64,000 nt of DNA, from assembly GCF_005960665.1 (NCBI RefSeq), contig NZ_CP040676.1, positions 2,142,001 to 2,206,000 on the forward strand, read 5' to 3'. The position numbers and the translations under genes were made by a program. The notes under the pieces are model-generated. The model saw only the letters and a list, made by a program, of their open reading frames with translations, did not search any database and was not told the origin of the DNA. Shown here piece after piece: positions 50,848 to 59,489 of the stretch. Position 1 is the stretch's first letter. Every line of letters begins with the position of its first letter. This stretch comes from Exiguobacterium mexicanum (GTDB lineage: Bacteria; Bacillota; Bacilli; Exiguobacteriales; Exiguobacteriaceae).

Positions 50848-51762
50848 ATGCGTATCGGGAAGTTACGGATGTTGCTAGAACAGTACGGCGAAGCCACGCT
50901 TCGCGATGTGATTGTCGAGATGTATCGAAACATCCCTAAAACCGTGATTGAAGAGAAAGACATCGACTTTATGGTCAGCCAGTTCACACGATATAAAGAA
51001 CAAAAATCGTCAGACGAACGTCATTCGCTCTCACAAACCATCGTCCTCGCTGAACGTTTTGTCGAATTGGCTTATGATCACTTATATGTAGTACCGAACC
51101 AAGTGATGAGTGAACGTGACCAAAAAAATTGGTACATTCATGCGAAAAAAATCATTCGCGATTTAGTCTATTACGCGGATGACGAGCCCGAGGCCCGGAC
51201 GATGTACGAAGAAATGTTTTTGTTGCTGTCGTCTTCAGCGGGAGAAGAACCGTTCTTCACAACGAGCGATCCTTTCCGGTTGTTAAAATTGTCTCAAACC
51301 ACGATGTTATCCCAACTGATTCAGTATTATCAACTTGATGCCCCCACGACCGCCGTTTGGATCGATCGTTCCTTATACACCGCACTCCATGTCCCAAAAG
51401 ATGTTGACTCGACTCGGGTCGACCTGCTCTCGACACTCCTCGATCAATCTTATAATTCGTCCGAATGGAATTTGCTCCGTGAACGTTTGACCACGTTGTG
51501 CGACCGCACATTAGCCAAAGCCCACACAGACGAGAACGCCCTTGCCGATTATCAAGCCTTAAAGATGCTTGAGCTGGAATTACTCGTGGAGCGCGGCCAT
51601 TTATCAGAAGCCGAACAAAAGTTGTTCGCCGAATATATCCCTTTCTTCTCCCATCGTTCAGAACCGTTCAAAGTATATGTGAATATGCTCGAAAGTCGTG
51701 GCCACGCGAATGAAACGAAACGATTGCGACGACTCGCCAAAGAAAAACGAATCCAATTTTAA
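50848..51762 (+). CDS. Protein of unknown function, 304 residues, helical
   Basis: This is a soluble, strongly helical protein with a ribosome site GAAAGGAGGGAG just before ATG. It has repeating Leu- and Glu-rich helices (LLEQYGEATLRDVIVEM to LKMLELELLVERGHLSEAEQKL) that suggest TPR- or HEAT-like solenoid structure, by eye only. No catalytic motif is recognised. It is a single-gene unit, and I cannot name a family. Confidence 0.75.
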   Translation: MRIGKLRMLLEQYGEATLRDVIVEMYRNIPKTVIEEKDIDFMVSQFTRYKEQKSSDERHSLSQTIVLAERFVELAYDHLYVVPNQVMSERDQKNWYIHAKKIIRDLVYYADDEPEARTMYEEMFLLLSSSAGEEPFFTTSDPFRLLKLSQTTMLSQLIQYYQLDAPTTAVWIDRSLYTALHVPKDVDSTRVDLLSTLLDQSYNSSEWNLLRERLTTLCDRTLAKAHTDENALADYQALKMLELELLVERGHLSEAEQKLFAEYIPFFSHRSEPFKVYVNMLESRGHANETKRLRRLAKEKRIQF

Positions 51763-51767
51763 TCATA

Positions 51768-51804
51768 CAAAAAAGGGAGTCAATCGACAGCGTCGGTTGA
51801 CTCC
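51768..51804. terminator. Terminator between converging small gene and the 50.8-kb gene
   Basis: GGAGTCAA pairs with TTGACTCC (13-base loop). A T run of six is on the minus strand, so it favours leftward termination. Confidence 0.7.
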
Positions 51805-51942
51805 AAAACATGATATGAACGAGGGGTGTTCATCTGAAAAGGAGGGGAAGTTGGTGCAGAACTTCCTTCCTACACGTTTAGTATAAATCAGATTTGAAAC
51901 CGCTTCCGATTCAGATATTGCATTTTTGTGAACGTTTTCACG

Positions 51943-52167
51943 TTATTCAATCGCATTGATAATCCCTAGCCCAATCACGGATAATAATACAATCAATACA
52001 AAAATGAACACCATCTCGTTCGGGGAGCGAAACCCTTCATATAGTTCTACCGCTTCGTCAATGATGACGTTCTCATGGACAACGATCGGATTCGTTTCCG
52101 CCTGCGCCGTATGCGGTATACCCATCAACACTACTGCTAATAACCAAAAACTTATTACGTATCGCAT
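51943..52167 (-). CDS. Small secreted or membrane protein, 74 residues
   Basis: It starts at 52167 (MRYVISFWLLAVVLMGIP) with a cleavable-looking signal (site near AQA), a short outside loop, and a C-terminal membrane helix (VFIFVLIVLLSVIGLGII). It resembles small envelope proteins in layout only; I recognise no family. GGAG lies seven bases before the ATG. Confidence 0.65.
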   Translation of the reverse strand: MRYVISFWLLAVVLMGIPHTAQAETNPIVVHENVIIDEAVELYEGFRSPNEMVFIFVLIVLLSVIGLGIINAIE

Positions 52168-52489
52168 AGTCGTCTCCTTGACTCGTTTCTTACCCATCAG
52201 TATAGCATGTCTTTTTCATTTAACCTGAATTGGATTGTTCTACGTTTTAACAAATATCACACCCTGTTTCATCCTCCGCCATCAAACCTCTTTATGTATG
52301 TCTTAGCCAGATAGAGTCTCGTCCTTGCGCCATTTCCACGTCAAATCGGAAAGATTTTTGGGTGTTTTTTGAAACAAATACGCCCTTGATTTCCCAATAA
52401 ATGTTCATCAATTTAATACGAGCATTTATATGTGGTAGCGCTTACAATTTAAGGGTATCTCATTTTATATAGAAAGTAGGACCGCTCGG
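52168..52489. promoter_or_regulatory. Intergenic region with cre site before the 52.5-kb gene
   Basis: Divergent gap of 322 bases. Near the right end: a TTACAA -35 (52442-52447), 17 bases, TTATAT -10. The cre-like TGGTAGCGCTTACA (52433-52446, opposite strand TGTAAGCGCTACCA) covers the -35. The left 250 bases are AT-rich and show nothing else. Confidence 0.5.
52433..52446 (+). promoter_or_regulatory. cre-like site over the 52.5-kb promoter
   Basis: TGTAAGCGCTACCA (minus strand) fits the CcpA consensus with one mismatch and overlaps the -35, suggesting catabolite repression. Confidence 0.55.
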
Positions 52490-53362
52490 ATGAAGCAGAC
52501 CTTTACCATCAAAGAAAGTCGTGAACTTCCACCCCATCTTCGACCATTGCTCCACAATCTTTATCCCCCTCAGCACGTCCCGAATCTGTTCAGCTTTCCA
52601 CCACAGTGCTCGTTGTATACCGGTTGGCTAGGAAATGAGCTCATGGCCGCCATCACCGTGGATTATCGTGACCTCCCCACCACCCAACAGATTCGCATGA
52701 CTGATGCAGCCTATACAAATTTCGCGGCATTGCGTGGGTTGATTGATCGCGTCTTGTATCAATTCCATCCGCATATCGGACAAAAAACGATGGTCTCTTT
52801 AAATGTCCAAAACGCAAAGGCACTTCAACGACTCGATTCGTTCACCGCCATCGGGTTCACACCTCATCTTGAGTCGACCGTTTATGATTTACCTGTACTA
52901 CCGTTCCAAAAAGAGACATACGCGCAATGGCAACTCTGCCTTGAGCATCCGGAAACGTATGCGTCATGGTCATCGACCCGCAATCAGTACGCCCGTCTTT
53001 TGCCAGGCGCCTTACCGGTTTCGGCTAGAACCATCGACGAATGTCATCGAAATCAAGGTGCGTTCCATTCATTGAGACGGAACGGTGCTGTCGTGGGCAC
53101 GATGTATAGCCGAATCGAGTTCTCGCGCTTGCATATTCATGAGCTCCACATGACGTGCGACTCATTCACGACCCGAGAAGGTCTCTCGTTCCTCCAACAA
53201 TCATCTTTCATAAAGTTGAAAAAGATTCAAGACGTCAAGGTCACCGTGACATCGCTCCAACCAAGCTTGCGAGACGCCCTACTAAAACAAAAAGCCACCC
53301 AAACATCTGTCAGCACTCATACATTTTTAAAAGAATTGGTCCCTTATCCTTCTGTACAGTAA
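52490..53362 (+). CDS. Protein of unknown function, GNAT-like features
   Basis: This 290-residue soluble protein has a layout that recalls a double GNAT fold: an N-terminal half with GWLGNELMAAITVDYRDLP, and a second half with RNGAVVGTMYSRIEFSRLHIHELHMT. Such pairs occur in GNAT acetyltransferase-like proteins. The acetyl-CoA loop is not clear, so activity is uncertain. A ribosome site GTAGGA lies close to the ATG. Confidence 0.65.
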   Translation: MKQTFTIKESRELPPHLRPLLHNLYPPQHVPNLFSFPPQCSLYTGWLGNELMAAITVDYRDLPTTQQIRMTDAAYTNFAALRGLIDRVLYQFHPHIGQKTMVSLNVQNAKALQRLDSFTAIGFTPHLESTVYDLPVLPFQKETYAQWQLCLEHPETYASWSSTRNQYARLLPGALPVSARTIDECHRNQGAFHSLRRNGAVVGTMYSRIEFSRLHIHELHMTCDSFTTREGLSFLQQSSFIKLKKIQDVKVTVTSLQPSLRDALLKQKATQTSVSTHTFLKELVPYPSVQ

Positions 53363-53370
53363 ACAGTAAA

Positions 53371-53421
53371 AAAACACGAAACGTTCTGGGTCCTTCATCG
53401 GACTCGTTCGTTTCGTGTTTT
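53371..53421. terminator. Bidirectional terminator
   Basis: AAAACACGAAACG pairs with CGTTTCGTGTTTT around a 25-base inner region that may form its own hairpin. Confidence 0.78.
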
Positions 53422-53792
53422 CATTCGGCAGCGTTTGTCGATTCCATCGCGAGCGGTGGCATCTGTTCAAAAAGATCGGTTCTAAGTCCTGTATCGCGCC
53501 GATCCAACGATTCGATTCGATCGAATTGGATCTCGCGGTCCGCCACGCTGAACCAATAGGTGATATGTGGCTCGTCTGTAAAACGCAGGGCATAATTGGA
53601 ACCGTTCAAATGAAAGTCCACTTCCGTCGACAAGATTTCAGCAGGACCAATTTTTTTATGTGTCGTCAATCGTTCCAGGACGACTTGTTCTTCATTGATC
53701 CGATAATCGACAAACGTCGCAAGTGAGAGTCCAAACACAAATGACACCAGCGCGAACGCGCTGATCAATCCAAGAGTGATCTTTCCGTTCAT
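53421..53792 (-). CDS. Membrane-anchored protein of unknown function
   Basis: This 123-residue protein has one N-terminal membrane segment (ITLGLISAFALVSFVFGLSL) and an extracytoplasmic domain with short beta strands (AEILSTEVDFHLNGSNYALRF). It resembles small DUF3139-type proteins in layout. ATG at 53792 follows GGGAGGGACGG; the frame continues to 53909 without a good site. Confidence 0.65.
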   Translation of the reverse strand: MNGKITLGLISAFALVSFVFGLSLATFVDYRINEEQVVLERLTTHKKIGPAEILSTEVDFHLNGSNYALRFTDEPHITYWFSVADREIQFDRIESLDRRDTGLRTDLFEQMPPLAMESTNAAE

Positions 53793-53894
53793 TTCGCCGT
53801 CCCTCCCTCTTTCAGTATATCGGATTCCGACAAAACGTTGTGAAGTGACATTTTGTTCAAGTTTCGTCAAACTAGAGTGTAAGGAGGGATCAAG

Positions 53895-54311
53895 ATGCAC
53901 ATTGACCATACCGGAATCGCTGTCCGTGATTTAGACGAAGCGATTTCATTTTACACGACCGTCCTACAAGGGAAGCTCGTCGATCGCTACACAAACACAG
54001 CGGTCGGCGTCGAGACGGAAATCGCCGTCATCCACGTCGGTGACGATGTGATTGAACTGTTGTTGCCGACGAGCCCGACGAGTCCAATCGCCCGCTTCAT
54101 GAAAGCACGAGGCAAAGGCGTCCACCATATCGCCTACCGGGTTGATGACTTAACCCAATCGATCGAGTCGCTCAAACGAGACGGCATTTCCTTTTTAGAG
54201 GACACGTTGCGGACGACGGCAAAAGGCCGACGTCTCATCTATATGGACCCACGTCATTCGGGCGGCGTCATCGTCGAACTGTGCGACTATCCGACAACAA
54301 ACAAGCAGTGA
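53895..54311 (+). CDS. Glyoxalase/VOC-fold protein (methylmalonyl-CoA epimerase-like)
   Basis: This 138-residue VOC protein has HIDHTGIAVRDLDEAISFYT at the start, then a second beta-alpha-beta repeat with GVHHIAYRVDDLTQSIE and a Glu ligand in GGVIVELCDY. Positions of His3/His78-like and Glu ligands fit the methylmalonyl-CoA epimerase/lactoylglutathione lyase superfamily. No methylmalonyl-CoA mutase is nearby, so the substrate is open. It starts after AAGGAGGG. Confidence 0.85.
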   Translation: MHIDHTGIAVRDLDEAISFYTTVLQGKLVDRYTNTAVGVETEIAVIHVGDDVIELLLPTSPTSPIARFMKARGKGVHHIAYRVDDLTQSIESLKRDGISFLEDTLRTTAKGRRLIYMDPRHSGGVIVELCDYPTTNKQ

Positions 54312-54331
54312 GGGAGCCCCTCACTGCTTTT
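54303..54331. terminator. Bidirectional terminator
   Basis: AAGCAGTGAGGG pairs with CCCTCACTGCTT around a short loop, with a T run. It lies between the VOC gene and the converging reductase gene. Confidence 0.88.
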
Positions 54332-55367
54332 GTAATGCCTGCTCGATGATATCACGGTTTTTTGTCTTCAACCGTTCGTTGTGCGAGGACACCATCGCCG
54401 CTTTCGTGGCGTCCGGATCGATGAACGTCTTTGCACGGTTGACGGCATTGGCCGCATCTTGGAAAGCACCGGCAATCAGATGGACTTTCCCTTCATGCGT
54501 TAAGATATCGCCCGCTGCATATAAACCTGGCACCGACGACTCGCTGCTCGCATTGCCTTTCACGTAAAAACCATCCACCATCTCGACTTGTAACTCGCAA
54601 TCACCGAGCAGCGCCGTATCCTGCTCGTACCCATGGTTGATGACGACTTCGTCGACTTCTACGAGATCACGTTCCCCCGTCTCGCAATCGACGAGCGAAA
54701 CAGCATGAATCGTCGTCCCATCCCGAGAGATGAGGTCTTCGATTTGCGTATGCAACCGACAGTCGACACGGCCACAAAGCAACTTATCGACTTGTGACTC
54801 ATGTCCCTTGAGCGCTTCTTTCCGGTACGTCAAAATGACGCGCTCAGCAATCGGTTCGAGCTCATTGGCCCAGTCGATGGCACTGTTGCCGCCCCCTGAG
54901 ATCAATACTGTCTTTCCTTTGAACGCCATGAGCGATTTGACCGTATAGTGTAAATTCGAGACCTCGAAGCGCTCTGCCCCGCTGATATCGATTTTCTGTG
55001 GTTGTAGGATGCCGCTTCCTGTCGCGACGATGACCGTCTTGGAAACATGCTGTCCATGTGTCGTATCGAGTACGAAATGGCCTTGGTTGTCCTTCGTCAT
55101 CGATTCGACTTTCTCTCCGAGCACGACGGTCGGATCAAACGTCAAGCCTTGTTCCACCAATTGTTCGATAAGGCGAGCACCGGTCGTCGGTGTGACCCCG
55201 CCCACGTCCCAAATCATCTTCTCTGGATAGACATGGATTTTGCCGCCGAGATGTGGTTGAAACTCAATCAATTTCGTCTTCATCCCACGAAGCCCACTAT
55301 AAAACGTCGCATATAGTCCGGCTGGTCCGCCCCCAATAATCGTTACATCATATACATCTTGTTCGCT
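54321..55367 (-). CDS. Ferredoxin/flavodoxin-NADP+ reductase (YumC type)
   Basis: This 348-residue FAD-dependent thioredoxin-reductase-like ferredoxin-NADP+ reductase has an N-terminal FAD motif GGGPAGLY at 13-20, NADPH motif ISGGGNSAIDWA, and the C-terminal AAGDI motif in GLYAAGDIL. It lacks the redox CxxC of thioredoxin reductase, as YumC-type enzymes do. The start at 55367 is favoured by GTGAGGG; the frame runs to 55403. A Fur box lies just upstream, so it may be induced by iron shortage. Confidence 0.9.
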   Translation of the reverse strand, partial: SEQDVYDVTIIGGGPAGLYATFYSGLRGMKTKLIEFQPHLGGKIHVYPEKMIWDVGGVTPTTGARLIEQLVEQGLTFDPTVVLGEKVESMTKDNQGHFVLDTTHGQHVSKTVIVATGSGILQPQKIDISGAERFEVSNLHYTVKSLMAFKGKTVLISGGGNSAIDWANELEPIAERVILTYRKEALKGHESQVDKLLCGRVDCRLHTQIEDLISRDGTTIHAVSLVDCETGERDLVEVDEVVINHGYEQDTALLGDCELQVEMVDGFYVKGNASSESSVPGLYAAGDILTHEGKVHLIAGAFQDAANAVNRAKTFIDPDATKAAMVSSHNERLKTKNRDIIEQALQKQ

Positions 55368-55403
55368 CATCGCCCTCACCCTTCCTTGAAACTCCAGCGC
55401 CAT

Positions 55404-55418
55404 TGATTCTCATTCTCA
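55404..55418 (-). promoter_or_regulatory. Fur box upstream of the YumC-type gene
   Basis: TGAGAATGAGAATCA (minus strand) matches the 7-1-7 Fur core TGATAATnATTATCA at 11 or 12 of 14 positions. Confidence 0.65.
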
Positions 55419-55473
55419 TTCACTATACCTTGAAACACGCCTGTCGACAATCTATTTTGACATCAAACAAACA

Positions 55474-55502
55474 TTGACACGATGTGTGGCACTTGCTATA
55501 GT
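55474..55502 (+). promoter_or_regulatory. Promoter of the siderophore ATPase gene
   Basis: Consensus-like TTGACA (55474-55479), 17-base spacer, TATAGT (55497-55502). Confidence 0.8.
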
Positions 55503-55513
55503 AGATTCGATAT

Positions 55514-55528
55514 TGAGAATCATTATCA
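55514..55528 (+). promoter_or_regulatory. Fur box in the siderophore ATPase promoter
   Basis: TGAGAATCATTATCA differs from the Fur 7-1-7 consensus at one base. It covers the start of transcription, a classic repressor position. Confidence 0.85.
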
Positions 55529-55559
55529 CGGGCGTCATCTACGGAAAGGGGAATCCATC

Positions 55560-56408
55560 ATGTCACGGATACATACGACAGATATCGAGGTCGGATATGG
55601 CGACAAGACGATTGTAAAACAATTGAGCTTGTCGATTCCCGACCATAAAATCACGACGATCATCGGACCGAACGGCTGTGGAAAATCGACGCTCTTGAAG
55701 GCGATGACCCGGATTCTTTCTCCGTCTAACGGTTCAGTCCATTTGGACGGAGCCGACATCGCCAAATGTAACACGAAAGAGATCGCCCGAAAAATGGCGA
55801 TCCTGCCGCAAACGCCAGAAGGTGCCGGCGGATTGACGGTTGGAGAACTCGTCTCCTACGGCCGGTTCCCTTATCAATCCGGATTTGGCCGCCTTTCGAA
55901 ACATGATCATGAAGTGATTGATTGGGCGCTTGACGTGACCGGGACGCTCGCCTATAAAGACCGCAGCGTCGATGCCCTCTCAGGCGGACAACGTCAGCGT
56001 GTATGGATTGCGATGGCGCTCGCCCAAGAGACCGATTTGATTTTCTTGGACGAACCGACGACGTATCTCGACTTGGCCCATCAGCTCGAAGTACTCGAAC
56101 TGCTCGAGACGCTCAATCGAGACCAAGGACGAACCATCGTCATGGTCCTCCACGACTTGAATCAGGCCGCTCGCTTTGCCGATCACATCGTCGCGATGAA
56201 AGACGGCGAAGTACTCGCGACAGGAACGGCCGAAGAAGTCATCTGTCCGCTCGTCCTCAGACAAGTATTCCACATCGATGCCATCATCGGTCGCGACCCG
56301 CGGACCGAGAAGCCGATGTGTCTCACGTATCACTTGATCAAAGAAGAGACAAACGAAGTGAAACACGACAAACAGGTCGCCGCAGCACTGCTTACCAACG
56401 CGTATTAA
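55560..56408 (+). CDS. Iron-siderophore ABC transporter ATPase (FecE/YusV-like)
   Basis: This 282-residue ATPase has Walker A GPNGCGKST, signature LSGGQRQRV, Walker B LIFLDEPTTYLD and the H-loop VLHDLN. The TMD-contacting region LTVGELVSYGRFPYQSGFG is typical of FecE/FhuC-type iron importers. The ATG at 55560 follows AAAGGGG. No permease or binding protein is adjacent, so it may energise several importers, as YusV does in Bacillus. A Fur box and consensus promoter indicate strong induction by low iron. Confidence 0.91.
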   Translation: MSRIHTTDIEVGYGDKTIVKQLSLSIPDHKITTIIGPNGCGKSTLLKAMTRILSPSNGSVHLDGADIAKCNTKEIARKMAILPQTPEGAGGLTVGELVSYGRFPYQSGFGRLSKHDHEVIDWALDVTGTLAYKDRSVDALSGGQRQRVWIAMALAQETDLIFLDEPTTYLDLAHQLEVLELLETLNRDQGRTIVMVLHDLNQAARFADHIVAMKDGEVLATGTAEEVICPLVLRQVFHIDAIIGRDPRTEKPMCLTYHLIKEETNEVKHDKQVAAALLTNAY

Positions 56409-56426
56409 TCGGCTGAGCACTACTTG

Positions 56427-56454
56427 ACGTCCCGCACATTGCGAGACGTTTTTT
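56427..56454 (+). terminator. Terminator of the siderophore ATPase gene
   Basis: ACGTCCCGC pairs with GCGAGACGT (one wobble or mismatch), then a T run. Confidence 0.82.
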
Positions 56455-56524
56455 CATTCAGCGTGCGTTTTTGGGGAGGAAGACGCGGGTATTGAGTGGA
56501 AGATACTGAGAAAGGAGGCACGCT

Positions 56525-57079
56525 ATGGATTGGTTAGACGGGTTCTTCATTCTCATCTCAGTCGCTTGGCTATATGAAATTTGGCGTTACCGAAATCGGT
56601 CCGAGCCGACCGACGGCGCCAGTGAGCACGCCAGTTTTTACATCGTTTCATTGATCATGGTCATCGTGTTCGCGGTTTCCATCGGATTATCCGTCTGGAC
56701 AGATGTACGTCAACCGCTTCCCCAACGTCTGCTCGGACTCGGTTGCTACGTAGCCGGAGTGTCGCTCCGCTATTGGGGCATCGGGCAGTTGCGCCATCAG
56801 TTCACCCGTCACGTCGTCGTCCGTCCCGAGGATGAACTCGTCAGTTCGGGGCCGTATCGCTATTTACGTCACCCGCTCTACACAGGGCTCTTGTTTATCA
56901 CACTCGGGTTTTCACTTTACTTCACGCATTGGGGCATCGCCTTATTCGGCACATTCTCGATTGGTTTAGCGCTGTTATGGCGAATTCATATCGAAGAGAA
57001 GATGCTGACCTCTCATTTCGGGAGCGCGTATCGAACGTGGGCCAAATCGCGTAAACGATTGATCCCGTTCATCTATTGA
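56525..57079 (+). CDS. Isoprenylcysteine carboxyl methyltransferase-family membrane protein
   Basis: This 184-residue protein has about five membrane segments and the SAM-binding ICMT/PEMT C-terminal pattern: SSGPYRYLRHPLYTGLL, then EEKMLTSHFGSAYRTWAKSRKRLIPFIY. The family methylates lipid or protein substrates in the membrane. Bacterial members mostly lack known substrates. It starts after AAAGGAGG. It is a single-gene unit with its own terminator. Confidence 0.87.
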   Translation: MDWLDGFFILISVAWLYEIWRYRNRSEPTDGASEHASFYIVSLIMVIVFAVSIGLSVWTDVRQPLPQRLLGLGCYVAGVSLRYWGIGQLRHQFTRHVVVRPEDELVSSGPYRYLRHPLYTGLLFITLGFSLYFTHWGIALFGTFSIGLALLWRIHIEEKMLTSHFGSAYRTWAKSRKRLIPFIY

Positions 57080-57100
57080 GCAACAATCGCTGAATAAACC

Positions 57101-57146
57101 AAAAACATGCACGCCGTCAATCGATGACGGTCGTGCATGTTTTTTT
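57101..57146. terminator. Bidirectional terminator
   Basis: AAACATGCACG pairs with CGTGCATGTTT with a loop that can fold further, flanked by A and T tracts. Confidence 0.88.
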
Positions 57147-57954
57147 ATACAGAGAAGCGTCCGAGCAGACGGACGATCATAAAGCCTGCTCCAAATGAGA
57201 GGATACTGAGCACCCACATGAGCGTCGTGTCCGGGAGACCCGGGAATACGACCGCGAGCGAGCCGATGACGAGGCCTAAAATGACAGAAAACGTCATGCC
57301 TGGAAAATGGCCGAGCAAATAGCGGATCACTTTACTGCTGACGATGAAACCGACCGCCACCCCAAGACCGACGATACCGATGATGAGAATATTCAAGTTC
57401 GATAACGCACTGATGACGGTTGGATAGACCCCGATGAGAAGCAAGACGAACGAGCCGCTAATCCCTGGTAACAACATGGCCATACTTCCGAGCCATCCTG
57501 AGAAGAACAACAGGATCGCCGTGCTTGTGGAAAGTTCTGTAATGATGGCCGTATCCGCCGGTTTAATGATAGCCATGCTCGCCACAAGAATGGCCCCGAT
57601 CGCCATGGCGACGATATGTACCGGACGCATGACCGCACGCGATCGAAATTCAAACAGGAGCAACGGGATTATCCCGAGAATCAACCCGATGAAAAAGAAC
57701 TGGGTCGGCTCGTAATATTCAAGCAGCAAAAATTCGATTACGCGGCTAAGACCTAAAATCGCACTCGCCATCCCGATCCCGAGCGGAATCAAGAACAAGA
57801 TATGCTGTTTCCAATGTCGACTGAAAATCCCACTGATCGCTTCAATCAACCGGTCATAAATTCCTAAAATAACTGCAATCGTCCCACCACTGACACCGGG
57901 AATCAAGTCACTCGTCCCCATCGCGATGCCGCGCAGGATATTTTTCCATTCCAT
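57145..57954 (-). CDS. DUF368 membrane protein, PopT-type polyprenyl-phosphate translocase
   Basis: This 269-residue membrane protein has eight or so membrane segments and two re-entrant-like motifs: GTSDLIPGVSGGTIAVILG near the start and LLPGISGSFVLLLIG in the second half, a duplicated inverted layout. DUF368 proteins (PopT) have been linked to recycling of undecaprenyl phosphate across the membrane; that function is family knowledge. It fits with the LCP, LiaIH and glucosaminidase genes of this window. Confidence 0.87.
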   Translation of the reverse strand: MEWKNILRGIAMGTSDLIPGVSGGTIAVILGIYDRLIEAISGIFSRHWKQHILFLIPLGIGMASAILGLSRVIEFLLLEYYEPTQFFFIGLILGIIPLLLFEFRSRAVMRPVHIVAMAIGAILVASMAIIKPADTAIITELSTSTAILLFFSGWLGSMAMLLPGISGSFVLLLIGVYPTVISALSNLNILIIGIVGLGVAVGFIVSSKVIRYLLGHFPGMTFSVILGLVIGSLAVVFPGLPDTTLMWVLSILSFGAGFMIVRLLGRFSV

Positions 57955-58062
57955 ACATGATCTCCTTTTTCGCTACTGATTCATTTCAAGCATTTAGTAT
58001 AGCCGAATCGCAATCATTTTGCATCGGTTTTAAGACTGATAATTGACCGATTGACGGTTCAT

Positions 58063-58617
58063 TCAAAGCGCGAGCGCCATATAATCAAACCGTCCTCCGG
58101 AGATATCGATTTCTTTCACTTTTTTGAAACCGAGCCGCTCATATAACCGCCCGGCTGCCGGATTCGTCTGGTCAACGTTGAGCGTGACTTGTGGGATGCC
58201 TATCTCACGGGCATGGTCGATCGCTTGTTGAATCAGTTTCGTCCCAATCCCACGGCCGCCGAACGACGAGTCGACAGCGACCGAATCGATATAGAGCACA
58301 TCCCCTGAGGTTTCGACGTCTAACGTGTCCGGTTGCCCTTGGGTCCGGAGCCACGTCTTGATCGGTTCATCCAACTGCGATGCCCGTTCCCCGTGGTAGG
58401 CAATCAGAATGCCCGCCATCACTGTCTCGTTTTCCGCCACCCAAACGTTTTCGTAGCTCAAGCGGTTTCCGGGCTGACCAATCCACATCGAGAGTCGTTC
58501 GAGTACTTGTTGTTGGTCTGACGTACCGGTCAACGAATACGCAATTTCGTGAATCGCCGCGTAAACGAGCGGTGCGATTTGCGTGCTGTCATCCGGTGTC
58601 GCTTTTCGAATATTCAT
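58063..58617 (-). CDS. GNAT-family N-acetyltransferase
   Basis: This 184-residue GNAT-fold protein has acetyl-CoA loop motif SSFGGRGIGTKLIQQA and the fold's beta4 region DVLYIDSVAVD. A C-terminal beta-bulge ending AGRLYERLGFKKVKE is typical. It starts at 58617 (MNIRKATPDDS), with GGAGG eight bases before. Substrate unknown. Confidence 0.88.
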   Translation of the reverse strand: MNIRKATPDDSTQIAPLVYAAIHEIAYSLTGTSDQQQVLERLSMWIGQPGNRLSYENVWVAENETVMAGILIAYHGERASQLDEPIKTWLRTQGQPDTLDVETSGDVLYIDSVAVDSSFGGRGIGTKLIQQAIDHAREIGIPQVTLNVDQTNPAAGRLYERLGFKKVKEIDISGGRFDYMALAL

Positions 58618-58717
58618 CTTTATCGCCTCCACCCATCAGTCTAGCACAAAGCTTCTTTCAAAGGGTTTGTCGGACAGTGAAGTGTGGGATGATACAAACA
58701 GAAGGGAGGAATAAGTA

Positions 58718-59467
58718 ATGAAAGCAATTTTGACAGGCATGAACGGGACGGTCGCCCCTGTCGTCGCCCGTACATTAAAGCGGCACGGCATCGAGCCGGT
58801 CGCGTGGGACCGCACGAAAGTGTCCACATCTGACGAGGCTGAGATGCGAGCCTTTATCGAATCGGTCCGCCCGACTTATTTTCTTCATATTGGCATGGGC
58901 GCCGTCGAATGGGCCGATACGCTCGCACGTCTATGCGGGGAATACAAAATCCCCTTCCTCTTCACGAGCACCGTCTCCGTCTTCTCCGACGATATGACGG
59001 GACCAATCACCCCGGACACACCGCCCGATGCAACAGATGAATATGGTGCCTATAAACGGGCGTGTGAAGAAACCATCGCCCGGACTAATCCCGGTGCCCA
59101 AATCGTCCGCCTCGGTTGGCAAATCGGGGACGGTCCCGGTTCGAACAATATGATGGATTATTTCGAGACCGAGATGAAGCGAAACGGTATAATCGTCGCG
59201 AGCGCACACTGGTACCCGTCCTGCTCGTTTTTAGAAGATACGGCGGACGCCTTGTTCGAGATTTTGACGAAACGTGGGCCGGGACTGTATCAATTGAACG
59301 GCAACCCGAGCCATTCCCTCTATGACATCGCACTCGGCTTGAAAGAGTTGCATGACACATCATGGCAAATCGAACGAACCGACGAACCGAAACGGGATAA
59401 CCGTATGGTCGACACGAACATCACAATCCAACCGATCACGAAACGGTTAGCCTTGCACACAAAATGA
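58718..59467 (+). CDS. NAD(P)-dependent sugar-nucleotide reductase-like protein (RmlD-like)
   Basis: This 249-residue extended-SDR protein has an N-terminal GMNGTVAPVVA in place of the strict GxxGxxG. It has FTSTVSVFS and the catalytic YxxxK in EYGAYKRACEE. It resembles dTDP-4-dehydrorhamnose reductase (RmlD/StrO) proteins but no other rhamnose genes are nearby. It starts after AGGGAGGA. Confidence 0.82.
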   Translation: MKAILTGMNGTVAPVVARTLKRHGIEPVAWDRTKVSTSDEAEMRAFIESVRPTYFLHIGMGAVEWADTLARLCGEYKIPFLFTSTVSVFSDDMTGPITPDTPPDATDEYGAYKRACEETIARTNPGAQIVRLGWQIGDGPGSNNMMDYFETEMKRNGIIVASAHWYPSCSFLEDTADALFEILTKRGPGLYQLNGNPSHSLYDIALGLKELHDTSWQIERTDEPKRDNRMVDTNITIQPITKRLALHTK

Positions 59468-59489
59468 GTCGCCTCTCGGCGACTCATTT
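59461..59489. terminator. Bidirectional terminator
   Basis: ATGAGTCGCC pairs with GGCGACTCAT around TCTC, between two converging genes. Confidence 0.85.
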
